Shown: positions 5,192 through 5,945 of the stretch, one piece after another | Layout of the letters: each line of letters begins with the position of its first letter | Position numbering within the stretch: the first letter of the stretch is position 1 | Assembly: GCA_009782865.1 (NCBI GenBank) | Contig: WRIF01000109.1 | Span: 1-5,945 of the forward strand | Length of the DNA stretch: 5,945 nt | Direction: 5' to 3' | DNA from: Promicromonosporaceae bacterium | GTDB lineage: Bacteria > Actinomycetota > Actinomycetes > Actinomycetales > Cellulomonadaceae | Position numbers and translations under genes: made by a program | The notes under the pieces: generated by a model | Told to the model about the DNA's origin: nothing | The model's database searches: none | Seen by the model: the letters and a program-made list of their open reading frames with translations, nothing else

Positions 5192-5945
5192 ATGAAATAC
5201 CGTTTCCTGGGCAACTCTGGCCTCAAAGTAACCGAAATCACCTACGGCAACTGGATCACCCACGGTTCGCAGGTGGAAAACGACATCGCGAACGCCTCCA
5301 TCCGCGCCGCCCTTGATGCCGGCATCACGACATTCGACACCGCCGACGTCTACGCCAACACCAAGGCGGAGAAGGTGCTCGGCGACGCCCTGGCCGGGGA
5401 GCGCCGCGAATCACTGGAAATCTTCACCAAGGTGTTTTGGCCGACCGGCCCCGGCGGCGCCAACGACTCGGGCCTCTCCCGCAAGCACATCATGGAATCG
5501 ATCGACGGCTCGCTGCGGCGCCTTGGCACCGACCATGTAGACGTGTACTTCGCGCACCGCTACGACTACGAGACCCCGCTCGAGGAGACCATGCAGGCCT
5601 TTGCCGACGTGGTCCGTCAGGGCAAGGCCCTCTACATCGGCGTCTCGGAATGGTCCGCCGACCAGATCCGCGCCGGCGTGGCCCTGTCCAAGCAGCTGGG
5701 CTTCCAGCTGATCGCCTCGCAGCCGCAGTACTCGATACTGTGGCGCGTCATTGAAGACGAGGTCGTTCCCACCTGCAAGGAACTGGGGCTGTCCCAGGTG
5801 GTGTGGTCTCCCGTCGCCCAGGGTGTGCTGACCGGCAAGTACTTGCCCGGCCAGCCTGCCCCGGCCGGCTCGCGCGCCACCGACACCCACGGCGGGGCGA
5901 ACATGATCGCCTCGTGGATGCGCGACGACGTCTTGGCCGCCGTGC
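5192..5945 (+). CDS. Aldo/keto reductase, Kv-beta (AKR6)-like, truncated by the window end
   Basis: The frame runs from the ATG at 5192 to the window edge without a stop, giving 251 N-terminal residues of a protein normally about 310-340 long. It is a TIM-barrel NADPH-dependent aldo/keto reductase of the voltage-gated potassium channel beta-subunit-like group, expected to reduce aldehydes and ketones in the cytosol. It opens with the family start YRFLGNSGLKVTEITYGNW (3-21). The catalytic tetrad is complete: Asp49 and Tyr54 in FDTADVY (48-54), Lys80 in IFTK (77-80) and His122 in FAHRYD (120-125). Further family motifs are TPLEETM (128-134), YIGVSEW (148-154), SQPQYS (176-181) and WSPVAQGVLTGKY (205-217). 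The physiological substrate is unknown. It follows the DUF3043 gene by 39 nt on the same strand but appears to have its own leaderless promoter. Confidence 0.93.
   Translation, partial: MKYRFLGNSGLKVTEITYGNWITHGSQVENDIANASIRAALDAGITTFDTADVYANTKAEKVLGDALAGERRESLEIFTKVFWPTGPGGANDSGLSRKHIMESIDGSLRRLGTDHVDVYFAHRYDYETPLEETMQAFADVVRQGKALYIGVSEWSADQIRAGVALSKQLGFQLIASQPQYSILWRVIEDEVVPTCKELGLSQVVWSPVAQGVLTGKYLPGQPAPAGSRATDTHGGANMIASWMRDDVLAAV

Noticed and set aside
4517..5263. Minus-strand open frame of 248 codons opposite DUF3043
   Set aside because: It covers the DUF3043 gene and the start of the reductase, with low-complexity Gly/Ala/Val composition.

Overview
The window looks like part of a chromosome from a high-GC actinobacterium. 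The sequence is G+C-rich throughout (about two thirds by eye). It carries a DUF3043 membrane protein, a family I know essentially from Actinomycetota. Its A-type Fe-S carrier ends in the Cys-Ala-Cys-Gly form familiar from that phylum. Five of its six readable starts look leaderless (TANNNT about 6-8 nt before ATG/GTG), a common actinobacterial arrangement. The genus cannot be fixed from the sequence; a relative of Actinomyces or another Actinomycetia lineage is a guess.

Layout. Positions 1-271 are G+C-rich and hold no convincing gene. A classical short-chain dehydrogenase/reductase (272-1048, +) follows, the only gene with a strong Shine-Dalgarno. It converges on an ErpA/IscA-type iron-sulfur carrier (1073-1411, -). 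Next comes a two-gene hipBA toxin-antitoxin module on the minus strand: hipB (2716-3048) overlaps hipA (1455-2726) by 11 nt. Upstream of hipB is a short AT-rich control region with two related palindromes centred exactly 30 bp apart. The distal palindrome contains the stop codon of the next gene, an M20-family metallodipeptidase (3100-4461, -). The dipeptidase is divergent from the DUF3043 membrane protein (4526-5152, +), with only 64 bp between the starts. An aldo/keto reductase of the Kv-beta-like type (5192 to the window end, +) runs off the right edge.

How it works together. Most genes are housekeeping or metabolic: Fe-S cluster delivery, dipeptide hydrolysis, NAD(P)-linked redox and an uncharacterised membrane protein. 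The accessory element is the hipBA pair between erpA and the dipeptidase. HipB is predicted to bind the paired palindromes, repress its own leaderless promoter and neutralise HipA. HipA retains the kinase active-site signature and a serine at the position of the E. coli HipA autophosphorylation serine. M20, hipB, hipA and erpA all read leftward, so read-through is possible, although hipB and erpA each have their own promoter-like -10 element.
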